A stretch of DNA of 64,000 nt from Acheta domesticus (GCA_031308135.1 JAHLJT010000631.1:30152271-30216270), one strand, 5' to 3'. Shown: positions 21,306 to 33,510, counted from the stretch's first letter. Made by a program: numbers and translations. Notes: generated by a model not told the origin, from the sequence alone.

Positions 21306-23385
21306 TGAATTGAAAGACCTAAACATTTTGTTGCCTCAACATCAGCTAATTGCATATTGTTCATTTTCAATGGAACACGCGATTTCCGATTGGAGATGCA
21401 AAAATGCATTGAAACAGTTTTTCTTTCGTTAACAATTAATTTGTTATTATTAAACCAATTTGAAACTTCTGAAATTGTACTATTTACTGCTTCTTTTTTG
21501 CAAAGAACATTCGTGTCATCAGCAAACAGAACCGTTCTTCCATTTTTAATAGACGAGGGCATATCGTTTACATATAGCAGAAAGAGAATAGGACCTAAGA
21601 TCAACCTTGCGGGACCCCATGCTCAATTGGCAAAGAATTGGAAAGATAAGTATGTAATGTCCTTTCCTGCCAGTATGGTATTTCTACTCTTTGAGTCCGA
21701 TGTTTAAAGTAAGAAGTTATCCAATCTAGGGCAATACCACGAATTCCATACGAAGGTAATTTTGAGAGCAAGATCTTATGATCAATAACGTCAAAAGCTT
21801 TCGAGAGATCTAAGAATATTCCAATGGATATTTCATTTTGGTCTATTGATGAAGCAACATCTTTGAGAAAAGAAAAAATGGCAGTTTCCGTAGATTTTGA
21901 TTTTCTAAAACCGTGTTGTGAGTCTGAAAACGCTCTGTTTTTCCTGAGAAATGATTCCATTCGTAAGTAGAAAAGCCTTTCTAATATTTTTGAGAAAACT
22001 GACAAAAGAGAAATTGGCCGGTAATTTTGAATATCATTTTTGTTCCCTTTTTTAAAAAGTGGCTTAATTTTTGCGGTTTTGAAAATATCTGGAAATATTC
22101 CTGTACATAAAGAAGCATTGAAAATGTGAGTTAACGGATGTATAAAGGCAGGTGCACAAGTTTTTAATAAACAATCCGGAAATTCATCTAAACCAGATGA
22201 ATATTTATTTTTTAGTTTACTGACTATTCTGAGGATTTCGTTGAGAGAAGTTTCGGGAATAAACATCGTATCTGAAATATTTTGGGAAGTGTAAAATGTT
22301 GAATTTTGTGATTTTAGTCCCTTCGTGAGATCAGACGCAATTCTGGAAAAGTGTTTGTTGAAGAGATTGGCAACTTTTTCCGGATTACTCGTTTCTCTTT
22401 CATTATCCTTTAAAATAACATTCTCTACAAGGTATCGAGATGATGTGGTTGTATTTTTTACGATATCCCACATTGCTTTAGTTTTGTTACTAGCGCTCAA
22501 AATGTCCTGACTATTTTCATTATTTTTGCCTGAACTATTACTTTTCTTAAAATTCTTTTATATTCTCGGAAGTATATATGGAAACCGGGTGATACGTTAT
22601 GATGTTTAGAAATAAAGTAAAGCGTACGTTTGTTTTTACACGATGTTCTAATTCCTTGTGTGATCCAAGTATTACTTTTGCTTGAAATGTTTAATTTTCT
22701 CTTTTTAAGAGGAAAGCACGCGTTAAAATGAATTGAAAGCTTGGAGAAAAATAAATTATATTTTTCATTTGTGTCAACAGCGTTATAAACTTCGGCCCAT
22801 GATTCCTTCATCAAGTAGTCCGTAAATAATTTTATATTAACTTTAGTGAATGCTCTGCACATGCGTGTATTATTTATTGTGTCAGTGTTTATGTTCTTAG
22901 TAATTGTAAGAATTTGTGCATCGTGGTCACTGTATCCTAGATTATTCGTTATTATTTCATATGTAGTTGTGGTTTTGTTAATTATAATTTGATCTAATGC
23001 TTTTTGTCATTTAGGGTATTCCGTGTAGGTACATTCACTGTAATGTCTAAATTAAAAGAATGAAGTAAATTGAGAAACTTCTCTTTTTCGTGGGATTCGC
23101 TCAGAAAATCAATATTGAAATCTCCACATACAACAATGGATTTAAAAGAGAGTTTACTAATTTTGTTCAGAATTATCTCTAGATTTTCCAAGAAAGTGAA
23201 ATAATCTGAAGCTCGCTTTGTTGGAGGTCTGTAAATGCAAAGTAAGATAATTTTGAGCATAGTAAGATGTACTACTGTTGTTTCAAAAACTTTTTCAACT
23301 GCATATAAATTGAATTCTGACAAGAAGGTAGAATCAATACAATTTCTTATGTAAATACACGAACCTCCGTAAGCAGGGCCCTTAA
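21306..23385 (-). pseudogene. CR1/Jockey-type LINE, endonuclease and reverse transcriptase part
   Basis: A 5'-truncated minus-strand copy. From its start near 23385 come an AYGGSCIYI segment, IYRPP and CGDFNIDF of the APE-type endonuclease, and GYSDHD. The linker leads into a reverse transcriptase with NYRPISLLSVFSKILE, FLDLSKAFDVIDH, GVPQG and LFADDT. It is broken by three small frameshifts: near 22995-23005 (before the SDH block), near 22525 (an A-rich run), and at about 21600 (one base missing between the PQG and ILGP blocks). The frame then runs into the Mutator element at 21305, and the remainder of the protein resumes at 18704. In a normal LINE this polyprotein nicks the target and copies the RNA; here it is dead. 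The clade is given only as CR1/Jockey-like. Confidence 0.88.
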
Positions 23386-24120
23386 GTACATAACGGAATT
23401 TTCAACTGCAATGTATAACGAAATCAAATTTAATGTGCAGATACTATTAAAATTACAGATACACACATAAACGAGCGCCAACCGGTCACAACAATGCTGC
23501 AAACAGATTGACACTGGCACTGACCGCCGCACACGTGACGTTAGAAACAGTGTTGCCAACCCGCCCCTTGATTATTCCCACTTGTTTGCTTGTCTTGGCG
23601 CACATCAGGCCTTTTTCACCTTGGATTTCACGGAATCTCGGATCAGCGACGCTCGGAATACTGCGATTCTACCGTTCCTTTGCTTTTGTTTGTCGTACCC
23701 ATTTCTCAGTTGAATGATTGCTTAGAACAGGCTCGCACAAGGGCCCCAGCAACGCGCCCCGTGATGGCGATGGCAGCCCTTCCGCGCCCTACCGGTTTCT
23801 ATTATAGTATAGTATAGTATAGTATAGTTATAGTAAAAGACTCACTTTTGGGGCAAGTGGCCGCTGCCCGAGCCCTCGGTGGGAGGAAAGTCCTGCGGCT
23901 CTTAAGACGGAAACGCGTTGAATTATGTTGAATTTGACAACTAAAGACTTAAAATAACGTCTGTTGTTTCTGGAGAGGGGGGATTCATTGTGTATACTAT
24001 TATTTCAGATTAAACTGCTCGACAACTTACACACACTTCATGGTCAATTTTTACTGTTGCTACTGATTTTGAAAATATTTGTAATATAAATTAAAAGAAC
24101 AAAATTTGACGATCTCTCAT
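23386..24120. other. No gene; (TATAG)n at 23801-23833
   Basis: A moderately GC-rich stretch with a tatag microsatellite of about six units. The 69-75 codon frames here match nothing known. Confidence 0.5.
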
Positions 24121-24121
24121 T

Positions 24122-24122
24122 G

Positions 24123-24164
<42 letters not shown>

Positions 24165-24165
24165 T
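24122..24165. repeat. (AAT)n microsatellite
   Basis: About 14 AAT units without an adjoining retrotransposon end. Confidence 0.95.
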
Positions 24166-24414
24166 AATACACACTTCATAAATTTAATTTTTAAGTATCT
24201 GGTTGTAATACATACTTGACCATACTTTTGTAAATGTTTCTTTTACTTTTTGCTGTTACATTTTTCTCCGACCCATCTTGTGACATACGAGACACGGTTG
24301 TTCGCCATTTCTATCCGTGAATAAAACTTCGAGCTCGTAGTTGGCATTGAACCGACGATTGTGCGAACTTTTCTGGTTCTCGTGGGGTGCAGTGAGGCGC
24401 GAGGCGCGGGCTTC

Positions 24415-24502
24415 CCGTGGTCCCAAGAAGGGACCCAAGATGGGACCCAAGATTGGGCCCAAGAAGGAGCCCCAAGAAGGGGTCCCAAGAAGGGGCGCTT
24501 AT
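24415..24502. repeat. 12-bp tandem repeat (gggacccaagaa-like)
   Basis: About seven imperfect units of ggtcccaagaag / gggacccaagat / gggcccaagaag. Because 12 is a multiple of 3, frames stay open and encode a short P/G/W-rich repeat. I regard it as a minisatellite. Confidence 0.85.
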
Positions 24503-25340
24503 ACAACTCTTAAAAGCACCGGTTGTGCGCACGTTTCGTGTGATGAGGGTGCGCTGTGGGAAGTGGACCCACGCGCATGGCTGCAGCGTCCGGACGCATC
24601 GCGCTGCGGCCAAGTTCTCGTGTTGCTCCCGGGGCATCGAAGCGGCTGCTGCTTCGCATCGCCGCCCACAACGTCGCTCTCGAATTCGCGGTTGCTTCTC
24701 CACTTTGGGGTTTGCGTCTGGCCTCGGCGCTCGTAGTGGGACAGTCAAGTCATTGCAGTCTTACAAATACGAGTACTTTCTACAATTATACTTTCTAGGA
24801 ATAGAGACAAGTCAACTAGTGAATATTAATGGAATAATTAGCAATCGTTATTACAGTATCGTGATTTCAAAAATATGTGATTAAGATGACCAACCTCCAG
24901 AAAATGGGATTCACAGGGAGTTGACTGTTACCTGAGAAAGCCAGGAAACAGTTAAACATTATTTCTGTTTGCCCTTTCTGGACCGAACGAATATCCACTT
25001 TCGTCGTTCTAACTTTAATAGACTGCCCAAATCATCCAATTAATGTCAAATTCCTTGATTAAGCTACACAGTCTTTAAACAACGTTTGTTCGAAATAAAC
25101 TGGGCCCCTGCTCGCCCGCTTATCTGTTGCGCTCTATTTGAGCCAGGGCGCGTCACTACTGCCCGTCGGCTCAGCATACCTGTTTGGTTATGGCTACAGA
25201 CTCACGTTTACGCGGTCGATAAATAAATCGGAATGGGCAACTGCCATGTATCCGAGCTATGAATCGATTGATTACTGATTCCGGGCATGTCAACTGCTAT
25301 GGTCATTAGCCCCGTAAATGTAGTACATGCGTTTTCCTCG
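24503..25340. other. GC-richer block to 24740, then no gene recognised
   Basis: GC-rich with CpGs at 24540-24740 and open in several frames with no family resemblance. The remainder is of mixed composition without recognisable features. Confidence 0.45.
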
Positions 25341-25344
25341 GGTG

Positions 25345-25722
25345 ATGCCTGAGATATTTCCCCCGTTGGATGGTGAGATCCGGCGACGACTTCACGCCGG
25401 CTAGTGGGGGTTTCCGTCAGTGAAGGACCTCTCACCAGCGGGACACCTTCCCAGAGGGGATAAGCTCGAAGTCTCCGATATGTCTGATTGTGAAATGCAT
25501 GTCAGAGAAAGTATGTGTGTGTAAGAGGTGAGGATAGAACGAGGGAGACGAAGGAAATATCGCGCGCGGTCCATGGTCCGTTTGTTGGGGTACTGTTCCT
25601 GCATTCGCCTGGTGTTGGTCAAAGAAACCACGGAGAACTACCGGTCAGAGCAGCCGGCCGCTAGAATTGTCCTCCAGACAGCGCGCTGCAGCGGCTGAAT
25701 TCGACCTAGCTATCTAGCTACT
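25345..25722 (-). mobile_element. tRNA-derived SINE, 5'-truncated copy without poly(A)
   Basis: The reverse complement is clearly similar to the SINE at 63185-63665: shared blocks include ttctagcggccgg, accaacaccaggcgaatgc, ggacc.tgg..cgcgcg, cacacacata, cttcgagctt.tcc and ggatctcaccatcca. The tRNA-like 5' part is missing and the 3' end diverges after the cgggggaa block. Confidence 0.8.
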
Positions 25723-26079
25723 GTCCTGAGCCATATACCCTGAGCCACATACTAAGTCGTCTGAGTATGTGAAGGCCCCTTTACGATTTTATAGTTCAAG
25801 TTGAATACCTAAGTATAGAGAGATTCACTAATATTAGCAGGGATCTCTTTGACAACTACTGCTTGGCCACTACTAGCAACATAACCGCAAGTTATGATCT
25901 TGCATTCATTTTGTCAGTGCGTTCGATTACAAATTGCTAATTTATAAATGGCTTCATCACTATCTGTGGCAATGCCATCGCTCTGCATGTCGTTCATTTG
26001 TTTCCCGACCTGTCAAACTGGTCCTTTCTTACAGTAACTCCTCTTTATCACGTGGGGAACGTGTCAAAATGCGTGGGCT

Positions 26080-26440
26080 TGCACTATCCCACCGCCCAGG
26101 TCGCTGGGAGCCACTGCGCGTCGCGGAGGTCGGAGTCGGGGCGTGGCCGGGCGCGAGCGAGCGCCGAGATGGGCGGGGCCGTGGGGGGAGGGGCAGCGGA
26201 GCGGATGGCCGCTGGGCCGCGAGAAACGGCACCGCTCCGCGACTAGGCTCAGCTCGGCGCAACCCCGCGCTGGCTCCGGTCCGGCCGTCACGTGCGCCCG
26301 CCCGCCCGCCCGGCGCTCCTGCTCGTTTCTCCTCAGCCGCCGCCCGCGCCCGCGCCCGTCCCCGCGCCGCTGCCGCTTGAATAATAGACGCGCGCCCGCT
26401 CAGCCGCGCTCAATGTTTCACGCCGCGGGCGGCGCAGGCG
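26080..26440. other. GC-rich, CpG-rich island
   Basis: A very GC-rich block (many cgcgcc/gcccgcc runs around 26290-26400) entered abruptly from AT-rich DNA. Candidate CpG island or promoter region. Overlapping frames on both strands are compositional and were not called as genes. Confidence 0.5.
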
Positions 26441-27650
26441 GCGGAGGCGGCGGCGGCAGACTCGGAAAGACCGAGGAGGGGGCGGTGGCGGCGGAGAAGC
26501 TGCAGGCGGTGGTGGTTGATAAGGAAGGACTCTGCCATCAACAGGCGGAGATGGGAGTGGTCTGCTGGTGGATGTACAAGTAGGTGGGCTCGGTGAAGAT
26601 GGTCATGGTGATGATGGTGGTGGTGGTGATGATGGTGGTGGTGGTAGATGCATAAGGGGACTGGAATGAAACGGTGAGTATTAGAATGGAATGAAAACAG
26701 AGGCAGAGCGCAGGCGGCGGAGGCGGCGGCAGACTCGGAAAGGCCGAGGAGGGGGAGGTGGCGCCGGAGAAGGTAGACTCGAAAAGGTGTAGGGAGGTGG
26801 TGGTAGATAAGGGAGGACTCTGGCATCAAAAGGCGGATGTGGGAGCGGTCTGCTGGTGGATGCAGAGGCTGTGGATTCGGTGAAGATGGTGGTCGTGGTG
26901 GTCGTGGTGGTGGTGGTGGTGGTAGGTGCAGAATGGGACTGGAATCAAAAGGAGATTACAACGGAGTGAAAGCGGAGGCAGAGGAAGTGGATTCCAAAGG
27001 GGTAGACGGAAGTGGGTGATGGTAGATGAATCGTCGTTGATAGAGATGTCCTCGAAAAGGTGGAAATGGAAGGGGTTGAATGAGGCAGCACTGACATGCA
27101 GTGAAGGTGGAGGAGGGGTTTGAAAAATTCAGGCTAGTTGCTGGTGGATGAGATAAAACTAGTATCTGTGAGCGAAATAGGAATTGACCGTTTGTGGGGT
27201 GTAGGTGGTTGATTCAAATGAAAAATGTCAAAAAAAGAAGAAGAAGAATAAGTGCACTGGAAAAGGTGGATATGTTGGTTGAGGGGGTAGATCTCTGGCA
27301 CCAAAGATTTAAGAGTGGACCATTGGTGGAGGTCGTGATCGAAAAAGTCGGAGAAGAGTAAGCGATTGGTATCAGCAGGTCGAAATTGGAAGTGTCCGCT
27401 TGCAAGTAGGGGGCGGACTCGGGAGGACGGAGACAATAGAGATGTGAGGCAACGCCAATGAAGAAGGCGATCGTAGAGGATCCAGCAAGGCATGGGAAGG
27501 TCGAAAAGGTTGAACTGTGTCGTGGTGCTGGCATTAAAAGGCTGAGAAAGAGGTGATTGTAGTGAAGGTACTAGACTCGATGTGGCAAAGGTGATGGTCG
27601 TTGTAGGGGTGGCGACAGTAATGACTGATTGGGGCTGAAGGTAGTGATGG
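26440..27650. repeat. G-rich diverged tandem array, ~275-290 bp unit
   Basis: ggcggcggcagactcggaaa at about 26451 recurs near 26724 (period 273), and gactctgccatcaacaggcg at 26528 recurs as gactctggcatcaaaaggcg at 26816 (period 288). Each is followed by a ggtctgctggtggatg block and a (ggt)n run. A third, more diverged copy is visible near 27289. The strand is strongly purine-rich. Minus-strand frames here (the longest 175 codons at 27134-27661) follow from this bias and are not genes. Confidence 0.75.
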
Positions 27651-28446
27651 CGATGTCTCATTGTGTGCTGTTACTTGAAAGGGGAGGTAAGTGTTGGTGG
27701 TGACAAAAATTGCAGTAGCATTAGGGAATTTTTAAAAAGAGAAGATTGTAATAATGCCAAAGAAGGTGAAACCGGTAGTCAAAAAATCGGAGAAATTAGA
27801 TAATTACTGCTACTATAAAGCAAAAAAGTATAAAATGCACAATTTAGATGAAAAAGTGTAAAGGAATCGTCCACTAATTACGTAACGCTATTAAAGGGTG
27901 AGGGGGTTTAAGGCAGCGTTGCGCTGTGTTGCATAGGGGCAGGGGGTTATTCGATTAGTGTTTCGATATTTTTTACATTTTTTAACATTTGTTGAAACAC
28001 TTCGTTTTTGTCTTGTACTAAAACATTAAAATTTAATCTAAATAATTTGTTTTAAAATAAGTAATTTAAAGTAATTGAAAGTTGTAATAAATATAATATT
28101 TTCTTCAATTCTGTATTGAATCTGTAAGATTACGAAAAAAATTGAAAACTGACGTCTAGTATTTTGTAGAATACAATTAAATTGGCAGTAGATTCTCGCC
28201 CATTCGCCATCTAAAGCGGTGGCTTGTGCACAGGTTGTGATCAGACATTTTCTCGTGTTCCTTCATTCAAAATTTGCTCTCGATCTTATTGTTAGGTTCA
28301 GTCAGCACCGACAATTAATTCCGACTCTATCATACATTTTAATATACTACCCCAAAAAATAATACAATTTTTGGACTGAGTTGTAATTTATTTTCACTTA
28401 TTGTATTTCTAAAGGAGGGGGATTGTCGCTGTCGTTGCGCAGTGAC
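27651..28446. other. No gene; possible MITE end at 27866
   Basis: The stretch cgtccactaattacgtaacg at 27874 followed by a g-rich gggtgagggggttt resembles the one at about 28592 (ccattcaatagcacgttac, then gggggagagggggta), in the same orientation. These may be two ends of one MITE family. Partner ends were not found. Confidence 0.3.
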
Positions 28447-28588
28447 TAGGGAGTTTTTTACCCTCAAACGTTAAGTTCTATCGATCTTCTGCTCATGCGC
28501 AGTGCAAGTTTCGCATCACTTTAGTGAATCTACGCATGCGCAGAAGATTGATAGTTCTTCGCGGTCGAGGGTGCAAAAACTCTATTTA
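28447..28588. mobile_element. Fold-back MITE
   Basis: The left arm (tagggagttttttaccctc inward to gatcttctgctcatgcgcag) and the right arm, from the other strand (taaatagagtttttgcaccc inward to aatcttctgcgcatgcgtag), are imperfect inverted repeats of about 55 bp around a 30-bp centre. No coding capacity. Confidence 0.8.
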
Positions 28589-29350
28589 GGGGCCATTCAA
28601 TAGCACGTTACTGGTGCATTACAGGGGGAGAGGGGGTATTCAACATACTCCAAATTTGCGTTTTGTAATTTATGGCCAGCTCTACAATGTACACATACAG
28701 ATTTCTTTATCTTCATCATCAAAGATAGATTAACTCGTTTTTGCAAGAGAGATACGCCAACGAAAGAAATTGAAATAATGACATGAATGACGGAAAAATA
28801 AGAAGCATGAAGAATTTATTGTGGTTGATACTGTGAGTTTGTCATCTGAAGAAAATTGAAACAGGAAACTAAAAGTAGAATAGTTTGGTTGACAAAGAGA
28901 CGTGGTGGTGAGGGAGGGTAATAGGAAAGTACTAGTGGAAGAGTAGAGGTGCGGTAAGTTGACGTCAAGGAAGTAATCACACGTCACGGGTAGCGGAGGT
29001 CCCGGCGGGGACAGTGGTGATGTCAGTGGTGACGGATGCTTTGACGTCAAAGGCGCGGGAGCCGGTCGAAGGAGACGGGTGGGATGGCGAAGATCAGAGG
29101 ACAGTGCGCAAACGCCAGGGATCTCGGAGATGAAGTGACAGTGGTGGCCGCGGCTGCGGCAGATGAGGGTGGTGCTGTGGCAGCGAAGACTTCAGGGCAA
29201 AAGGGCTAACGGATAGGAGAAGGAGGCGTGAGTAAGAGGAGAATCGGAAATTCAAGGTTCAAGAAAGGAATAGAGGGTGGTTGTGTTTAGAAATGCTGGT
29301 GGTTTTGATAATGGAGAAGTTTAATCTGATACTCATCACGGGAGACTCTC
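28589..29350. other. No gene; purine-rich sequence
   Basis: From about 28740 the strand becomes rich in a/g with ggtggtg runs. No repeat unit or gene could be defined. Confidence 0.45.
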
Positions 29351-29390
<40 letters not shown>

Positions 29391-29420
29391 GTAATAATAA
29401 TAATAGTAATAATAATAATA

Positions 29421-29473
<53 letters not shown>

Positions 29474-29474
29474 T
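29351..29474. repeat. Long (AAT)n microsatellite with AGT interruptions
   Basis: About 40 trinucleotide units, with agt replacing aat at several positions. It borders Dong-like copy C on its 5' side. Confidence 0.95.
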
Positions 29475-29640
29475 ACAACTTGAACAGACCATATTTTAGG
29501 CAAAGTATTTTAGAGGCGCTGACAGCCACTAGATACGTTCCCTAGGAAGCTGGTAGCAACCTGTAGTAGATTTTATATTTAACTGAAACCTGACATTTTT
29601 AGTCGCGAACTTAAAAGATAATAATAGTTAATTATTATTA
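29475..29640 (+). pseudogene. Dong/R4-like retrotransposon, 3'-end copy C
   Basis: Aligns with the last ~11 codons and 3' UTR of copies A and B: gaacagaccatattttaggc, a tag stop, gaggcgctgacag, ctggtagcaacctg and tagattttatattta. It is more diverged than A and B, so older. It starts directly after (AAT)n and is followed by a degenerate aataat stretch, the same arrangement as the other two copies. Confidence 0.75.
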
Positions 29641-29819
29641 GTAATTGTAGACGTAGTAGTAGTGGTGGTTGTGATGGTGGTGGTGGTGGTGGTATCTTAG
29701 GGAAAGAGCAATCACCACTGCCAGGTGGAAGGGAGCTCATTTGCATAGAACGCGGAGAGCCAAGTGCCTGTGGATGTATTAATACCGAGTGATAATCAAA
29801 GTTATGACAGTAGTTGCGA

Positions 29820-30105
29820 CGGCGCTCCAGCCCGGTGGCACAAGACAAACGCGCGCTCCGAGAGCAGAGCGCGGACTCGCGCCAGCTGTAGCAGCGGTCT
29901 GCGCGAACGCAAGACAAAGCGGAAGCCGCGAGCGCGCCCGCGCCGCAGCCGGAGGGGGCGTGGCCGGGATGACCGAGGCGGCGTCAGACAGAGGGTGACA
30001 GCTCTGCCGGGGCGCCTTCCGCGGGATTGTTTCCGCGCGCGCGGGATACACAAGGCGACAGGAAGCGCGGGAGGGCGGGCGCCGCCGCCGCCGCCGTGAT
30101 GTACA
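29820..30105. other. GC-rich, CpG-rich island
   Basis: Entered abruptly from repeat DNA; CpG-dense (gcgcgcccgcgccgcagccg near 29931). It is followed by (gcc)n and then the purine-rich array. A 111-codon plus-strand frame is Arg-rich and not recognised. Possible CpG island. Confidence 0.5.
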
Positions 30106-30610
30106 CCGCGTGGAGAGCGCGCGCCACCGGCCGGGAGGGCGAGAGGGGATAGGGGAAGAGTGGCAGGGGGAGAGCGAAGGAAGGGAGGTGGCGGGGATGA
30201 GGGGAGGGGTCGAGGGGATAGAGGAGGGGAGGGTGGGGGCGAGGGGAGGAAGGGAGGGGTCGAGGGGAGGGGCATGGAGTGAGTTGGCGAGGGGAGGAAA
30301 TGAGGTGGCGAAGGAGGAAGGGAGGGGGCGGGGGATGATGGGGCGGGAGGGAGAGAGCGGGGGAAAGGGTGGGGGCGAAGGGAAGGGAGGGGCGGGGGAG
30401 GAAGGGATCGAGGGGAGGGGCATGGAGTGAGTTGGCGAGGGAGGAAGTGAGGGGCCGCGGGGAGGATGGGAGGGGTGGGGGATGATGGGGTGGGAGGGAG
30501 AAAGCGGGGGAGGAGGGATCGAGCGGAGGGGCATGGAGTGAGTAAGGGGCGGGGGAAGGGAGGGTGCAGGTGATGGGGTGGAGGATGAGAGGGAGGTGGA
30601 AATGTCAAGA
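30106..30610. repeat. Purine-rich G-tract array with ~110-150 bp period
   Basis: Almost purely g and a on the plus strand, with dozens of gggg runs. Longer units are visible: tcgaggggaggggcatggag at 30260 recurs at 30408 and, with one change, at 30519; ggggatgatgggg at 30331 recurs at 30478. Minus-strand frames of 251-268 codons encode Pro/Ser/His-rich sequence and are composition artefacts. The G-runs could form quadruplexes, and the homopurine tract could form triplex DNA. Confidence 0.85.
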
Positions 30611-30779
30611 GGCCGCTGACGAAGTCGAGGCGGTGCCCGGGGCGGCGGAGGCCATTTGTGGAATGTAGCGGCTGGGAGAGCCTACAAATACACGGACGGG
30701 CAAGCGCGGCCGGAGAGGCGCCTGGCGGCGAGTTGGAACGCTTGAGGAAGAGAACACTTCAAAAACACTAAATATGAGA

Positions 30780-33510
30780 CCAACATACTATATTTTTGTA
30801 TATTACGATTCGCGAGGATTTATCTTTACTTTCGTTATGTAGATTTCGATAGTTTTACCTCGTGATCTAAGGTAATTAAATTTATCGGATGAGTCAATAA
30901 CCTGTATATCTCGTAAAATACAAGTGACAAAATAGAAATAAATGCACGCATCAATTAGCCCCATGCCCTCATGTACGTCCGTGAAAATTGTATTGTAATA
31001 AGTCAACGGTTTCCTATCTTCAGGAGATGCTAAAGTTACGTGACTCAGTCTGTATATGGCAAGAAGTCATTGTGACTCGTTGGTACGAAGTTTATAGACG
31101 TAGAAATGTAAATTTAGAAGATATTGAATAGGTCGAATCCAAACAGCTCAACACAAGAATTATTAACCCACAAGTAAATACATCATCAAAGCTTTCATTT
31201 TATCTGAATTTCGGGGTCATGCCTTATTTCTGTTTTGCTCCTTATCGAAAAAAATGGCTCTTGAATGACAAATGAATTGTCTGACAAATCAATTCGCACT
31301 CGTTTAATTTACTCGAGTCAAAATGTAGATAATGTAATCAATTATGTAACGTGTTTCAGAGTACATCTCTCCCATTTCTAAGTTTGTATTTGACATTGCT
31401 AATATTGTCTAAGAACTGTGATAGAAATGTAAATACATTTTAATTGTCACATTATATAATTAAGTGTTTCGAATGCGTATTACGTCATGAATTGTATTAC
31501 AATTTATTTCTAGGCGAAAGATATTAGTGCATTCCGTTTTATTAAACTGCTCGTATTATTATAGTTTATCGTAGAAGGGGGAGAAAATCACTTCTTTTCT
31601 CTTTGTCATTACTTTCAATCAATACTTGACAAAGGGAATTTTAAAAAATAAAATTTTCTCACAAATTTTTGACCTTTTATACAAAGTATTCGTCGACAAA
31701 TGGTACAAAATGTAACAATAAGGCAACTTTATTGAATGCTTCAAACGCTTGTAATTTTTAATGCATTACATATTTTTTACTGAATTAATGACATTTATGT
31801 ATAATCCTCTCACTGCATATAATTATGCATCAATATAGATTAAATGTTGTTTCGTTTTAATCCACAAAGATGACAATGGAATCTATATAATCGTGTTGAT
31901 TCGTTTCATCTCTCTTCATTCGACATTTAAATAAACAGTGAAATACAAAATTCATTGCTCACATCACAAGAGCTACGAAACAAGTTCAGAGAAATAACAC
32001 ATTTATATTCAATTGCATTACCAGTGTGGTTTATGAATAATTCATTAAAATATCCGATATAACAGCAGTTGCATGTAATTGCATATTAATAAAAATTAAA
32101 CTTAATCGAAATGAATAATAACGAGGGTGCAACTTTTCAACAATGCACTCCAACTAAGAAAAAATATCCTCCTACAATTGAGGACTCCTCATTCATACCA
32201 CGACCATAATATTCCTGGACATCACTATATAATCTTCACACGTTCTGTTAAGCTCTAGAAGCGGGAGGAGTGAGAGTTTGGTTGTTTGGTTGGCAGTACT
32301 GTTGTATCAAATCCGTTGTTTTTTATGCAAATGGTCTCTTACTTGTAAATTCCGTGAAGAGGATAGATAACATTATCAAATATTTAACAACGCTGTTATC
32401 TTGTTATCTTTAATTCATTTGTCAACTAAATTTTTGTGAAGGATTGGAGTTACGGATACCAGAACTAAAGAAAACTTGTGTGTGAAATAGCAAAAAACCA
32501 AGCAATTAGAGTAGTATGATGATTCTCACAGTCGCTACAATCTGCCAGCTAAGTCAAATGGTGCCCAACGAAGTTGGCAACAATAACGACGGCCGGCAAT
32601 TAGTTGCAAATGCGTTAGAGAGGGTTATTGTGATCAATAAATGTATTAAATTACGTAATGGCTATTATTGTTTCGTGCTCCGGACATTACAGAATGGCTA
32701 AAAATGATTGGTGGCACCCTCGCATCCAATGCAATTTCCATGCGTGTGGGGAGGGATGAAAAATTATTGCAGCAAGCACTCAGAATTTCGAACTCTAAAT
32801 TCTCGTGGTCTTAATGCAATTGAAAACACGCGTTTTAAAATTAAAGGATGAGGTATGATTTAAATGGACAGAAAAATAATTGCATCATTTATTTTTAAAT
32901 TAGTAATAGTTTTAATAATAATACTCCATAATAATACTCCTTATAGCAATTTTAAGATCAGTAATCAATTTATTTTTAATTAACGGAATTTTCTTTTATG
33001 GAAGATTATTGAATAAGGGCACGAGGGAATGTTTTTTGATCTTAGCTAATCCTGAAGTGCCAAAACACTTAATGCAAGTTTATCAGCAGGAAGACGTGAG
33101 GAAAGGAAGAAAATACATCAAGAGTGGTGGCGAGCTAGTTTTCTGCGAGCGTCCAGTATGAATTATTTTTAAAATAACAAAATATGATATGCTGAACCCA
33201 AACTGCGGCCAATTTCCTGAATCTGATTCGATGATGTTGAGGAAGAAGGATGGAAGTGAATGATGAGGCATTTCACTAATTAGAATTGAGCAAAAGAGGA
33301 AAGAGGAAAGCGAAACAGGTAGAAGGGTGCGCAGGAAGGAGGAGGGCAAGGCTCCTTGAAAATTTTGGAAAGGACCCCTTAGTCCGTAATAAATTATTTT
33401 ATTTATTTCCGTAAATGATTTCAGTCCATGAGTTCCCCCTTTAAACATAACAATTTGGGGATTATTATACTACAAGTCAGTTGGAAACCTGTAAATTGTT
33501 CAACACAAAA
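30780..33510. other. AT-rich, no gene recognised
   Basis: Nearly 2.7 kb of AT-rich sequence without element termini, tandem repeats or frames longer than 121 codons. The 121-codon minus-strand frame at 33083-33448 was not recognised. Confidence 0.55.

Noticed and set aside
27134..27661. 175-codon minus-strand frame
   Set aside because: Lies in the purine-rich tandem array, low-complexity S/T/P/L content, no family resemblance.
29779..30608. Pro/Ser-rich minus-strand frames of 251 and 268 codons
   Set aside because: They overlap each other in different frames over a homopurine tract; no domain, and explained by base bias.
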